Below, piece after piece: positions 61,918 through 64,000 of a DNA stretch of 64,000 nt. Source of the DNA: Eukaryota sp. TZLM1-RC (taxonomy: Eukaryota > Metamonada: BaSk clade); contig JAUPSS010000001.1 in assembly GCA_040285825.1 (NCBI GenBank), positions 992,001 to 1,056,000 of the forward strand, given 5' to 3'. The notes under the pieces are model-generated. The model made no database searches and had not been told where the DNA came from. It was given only the letters and a program-made list of their open reading frames with translations. Position numbers and translations under genes: made by a program. The stretch's first letter is position 1, and every line of letters starts with the position of its first letter.

Positions 61918-63739
61918 AATGCGTCTTTTGTTTTTAATAGAATTGGGAAAAAAGCCAAAGAATTTTTCGGTCCTTTGCAATTTGGAATCAAGACAATTGA
62001 TGGTGCTTCATCTGCTGCTCTTTCGTCTGATGTGTTTTTTTAATTCTAGTGATTCAAATTACATCTTCAATTTAGATTTTAAGAATGCTTTGGATGATAT
62101 TTCTGTAATTGCTCCTATTAAAATTCTCAAACAAATAGCAACTTTTATTCAAAAGCGTTATGAAGATATTGGTCTCTCATTGAATATCTCCAAATGTTTG
62201 ATTATTGGCCATGAACCAATTGATTTTTTCATTAATGGTGTCAATGTCCCCTTTATCAATTATGATCAGTCTGATTTTCGATTTTTGAATTTGTTATCTC
62301 AAGAATATTGAAGAAGTCAAAAGTCAACTTTCGACACTGTTGACTCAATTTGGAAATGAATTAGAATCAATAGAAAATTTAAATATTGAGAAACATTTGA
62401 AATTTTTTTTTCTAAAAATTTGATATTTTGGAAAATTTACTCATCTTTTGAGACCAACATCACCATCAATTTCTTTGGAGTTTTGTCGCATTTTCAATGA
62501 ACAAAACACCAATTTTTTAGCTAAATTATTGGAAATTGATGCATCTCAGTTACAAAACCACATTTTTTGTGGTACAAATTTTGGTGGTGTTGATTTTCAT
62601 AAATCAAGCTACCTTTGTAAAGCTGCCTTTATTGGAGGTGGAAAGAATTTTATTTATGAATTTGTGAATCGTTTTCCTGAAAAAATTCATCTCATTGAAA
62701 ATTGTGGCAGCTCTTAGCTTATTTCATTGCAACAAGAAATTGAAACTCTTTCACCCAATATTTGGACTAAATGTTTCCCCTCTGATATTGTGGAACTTCC
62801 TTCAAGAAGCTTGCTCTCCTTACCACTGACTTTTGCAAAATTGCAGAAAAAAAATCTTGAAAGTTTTAGAAAACGTGGATTATATTGTACGTCTTAGCTT
62901 GGCTAAAGAAAAAAAATCCCGTTTTTGCAAACTTCATGATTGATCTTGAAGACAGTTGCTCAAGTTGTCTAATCTACCAAATTCCCAAAATTTATGGTCT
63001 TCGACTTAATGATCACCAATGGACCACTGCAATGAGAATGAGATGTTTTCTATGGCCTTGTTCTTTACCAAATGATTTAATTGGTCGCTGCAAGAGCGTT
63101 GTTACGCCTTCCCATATTTTAAACTGTAAGTATTTCATAACTTATCGCTCAATTGTTCATGACTCAGTTCGTGATCAATTATATGCCACGTGCAAAAGTT
63201 TCAATATAGAGGCATTTATTGAGACATCAGTACGTACGCTGTCTTCAGATCAAAATGATGATTCCTTTGGTAAAAGAAGGGCAGATTCAGTGGCTCCAGG
63301 GATCGATGGTGTTCTCAATGTTGTAGATGTTGTCTCAGTTGCTGTTTGCAAAAATTCTGCTGCTCGTTTAGTGTATTTCGCTGATTCGCCGTTATCTAAC
63401 GCCCAACAAAAAGACGATAAAAAATATGAAGAACCTTTGGCACAGTTAGGTAGAGTGGAACATGTGAAATATCAGTTTGTGCCGTTTTCAATTTCTCTTT
63501 CTGGCAATATTGGACATTCAGGGTTGCACTTTTTTGAAAATTTCAAAAAAGTGTTACTGAATAGGTCTGGTAAAACAATGAATTCCACTTTCTGGTTAAA
63601 TAGAATGGTTTTTTGCATTTTCAAGTCTATTCCAATAATGATTTCAAAGGCACTTTTAGCTATTGGTGTAGAATATGAACGTAATGCTGTGAGTAGGTTT
63701 AGTAATAGTGACGCTTGTTTGGAGGATATTGATTTCTAG
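61918..63739 (+). mobile_element. RT-RLE copy with internal deletion but complete endonuclease end
   Basis: It starts within the RT ('SFVFNRIGKKAKEFFGPLQF'), and 'NLDFKNA' joins straight to 'LDDISVIAPI', deleting about 0.4 kb that holds the GVKQGDPLGP motif and part of YMDD. The rest follows the array units, with frameshifts near 62041, 62295 and in the 62720-62880 segment. The last 284 codons (62885-63739) are open and give the best full view of the C-terminus: finger, 'GKRRADSVAPGIDGVLNVVD', 'KKYEEPLAQLGRVEHVKYQF' and 'EDIDF'. Confidence 0.88.
62885..63739 (+). CDS. Intact zinc-finger + RLE domain of the RT-RLE family
   Basis: An open frame of 284 codons that begins at an internal, non-natural codon. 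Order: 'SCSSCLIYQIPKIYGLRLND', 'HQWTTAMRMRCFLWPCSLPN', finger 'CKSVVTPSHILNC', 'SIVHDSVRDQLYATCKSFNI', then the endonuclease with R-x-D ('KRRADS'), a second acidic segment ('VLNVVDVVSV') and 'DDKKYEEPL'. A long helical C-terminal block follows ('FWLNRMVFCIFKSIPIMISK'). Compared with the truncated units in the 12-18 kb array it shows what those units lack. Probably not expressed as such. Confidence 0.75.
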   Translation: MYVLAWLKKKNPVFANFMIDLEDSCSSCLIYQIPKIYGLRLNDHQWTTAMRMRCFLWPCSLPNDLIGRCKSVVTPSHILNCKYFITYRSIVHDSVRDQLYATCKSFNIEAFIETSVRTLSSDQNDDSFGKRRADSVAPGIDGVLNVVDVVSVAVCKNSAARLVYFADSPLSNAQQKDDKKYEEPLAQLGRVEHVKYQFVPFSISLSGNIGHSGLHFFENFKKVLLNRSGKTMNSTFWLNRMVFCIFKSIPIMISKALLAIGVEYERNAVSRFSNSDACLEDIDF

Positions 63740-64000
63740 ATGGGTTTTTTATCTCAACAAATATTCCAGTTAAAAAAAGGTACCTATATTTATTGCTCAG
63801 TTAAAAATGTTATTGATCAATTACTCAATTTTTTTCAACTCTGTGAAATAGAACCCAAAATGAATAACTGATAAACCTACATTGCGTTGTTTAAAAAATT
63901 GAGTTTCTCTAAATTAAAACATTCCAAAAACAGAAAATTTGAATCATTACTAAAGTCACCAATAACGCACTTTTCTGTTACGAATAAAAGACATGAATTA
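63740..64000. other. Downstream flank, no gene seen
   Basis: AT-rich sequence to the window end. Confidence 0.4.

Overview
The window is AT-rich nuclear DNA of a unicellular eukaryote. It uses the standard code (TAA, TAG and TGA all end conserved genes). Genes are compact, lie on both strands, and have few, very short introns (about 18-71 nt, GT...AG). Ribosome-biogenesis factors (RIO1, NOG2, MRT4), Pus10, ER BiP, an SMC ATPase, a fungal/plant-type Trk K+ transporter, an S10 serine carboxypeptidase, an RCC1-repeat protein and two kinase-LRR proteins show a protist nuclear genome. I cannot name the lineage; amoebozoan, heterolobosean or metamonad would all fit.

Layout: 1-11.5 kb holds a partial coiled-coil gene, a seven-exon Trk transporter, a small coiled-coil ORF, relics of two mobile-element families and RIO1. 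11.9-19 kb is a tandem array of about 1.83-kb reverse-transcriptase/restriction-like-endonuclease (RT-RLE) non-LTR units, between two identical tRNA-Ile(UAU) genes. 20.7-22.7 kb is a RING-kinase-LRR gene followed by a tRNA-like/SINE-like element and another RT-RLE relic. 26-30 kb holds Pus10 and BiP. 31-37.6 kb has a small spliced secreted-protein gene, a kinase-LRR gene and a chimeric retro-insertion. 38-50 kb is housekeeping (NOG2, SMC, MRT4, carboxypeptidase, RCC1). 49.9-63.7 kb is dense nested mobile DNA.

The most interesting content is a mobile element on the minus strand at 58.6-52.5 kb. It encodes, in order, a 2A ribosome-skipping motif, an Ulp1/C48-type cysteine protease (split by an RT-RLE insertion), a second 2A motif, a DEDDy (family-B-polymerase-like) 3'-5' exonuclease and a Fanzor-type (TnpB-like, RuvC/zinc-ribbon) nuclease. 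Exonuclease and Fanzor occur in the same order in two decayed copies (8.5-9.8 kb and 50.9-52.1 kb), so the linkage belongs to the element. Just after the Fanzor stop codon, three copies share a hairpin; two also share a second hairpin whose stem has changed with pairing kept, and similarity stops there. That is what a 3'-terminal guide (omega-like) RNA scaffold would look like.

The RT-RLE family is the main insertion agent, with at least nine fragments. Two have target-site duplications visible by eye. One carries at its 5' end a 144-bp inverted copy of the neighbouring kinase gene's 5' region, which suggests template switching during target-primed reverse transcription. One fragment is itself interrupted by a hAT-like MITE with an 8-bp duplication.
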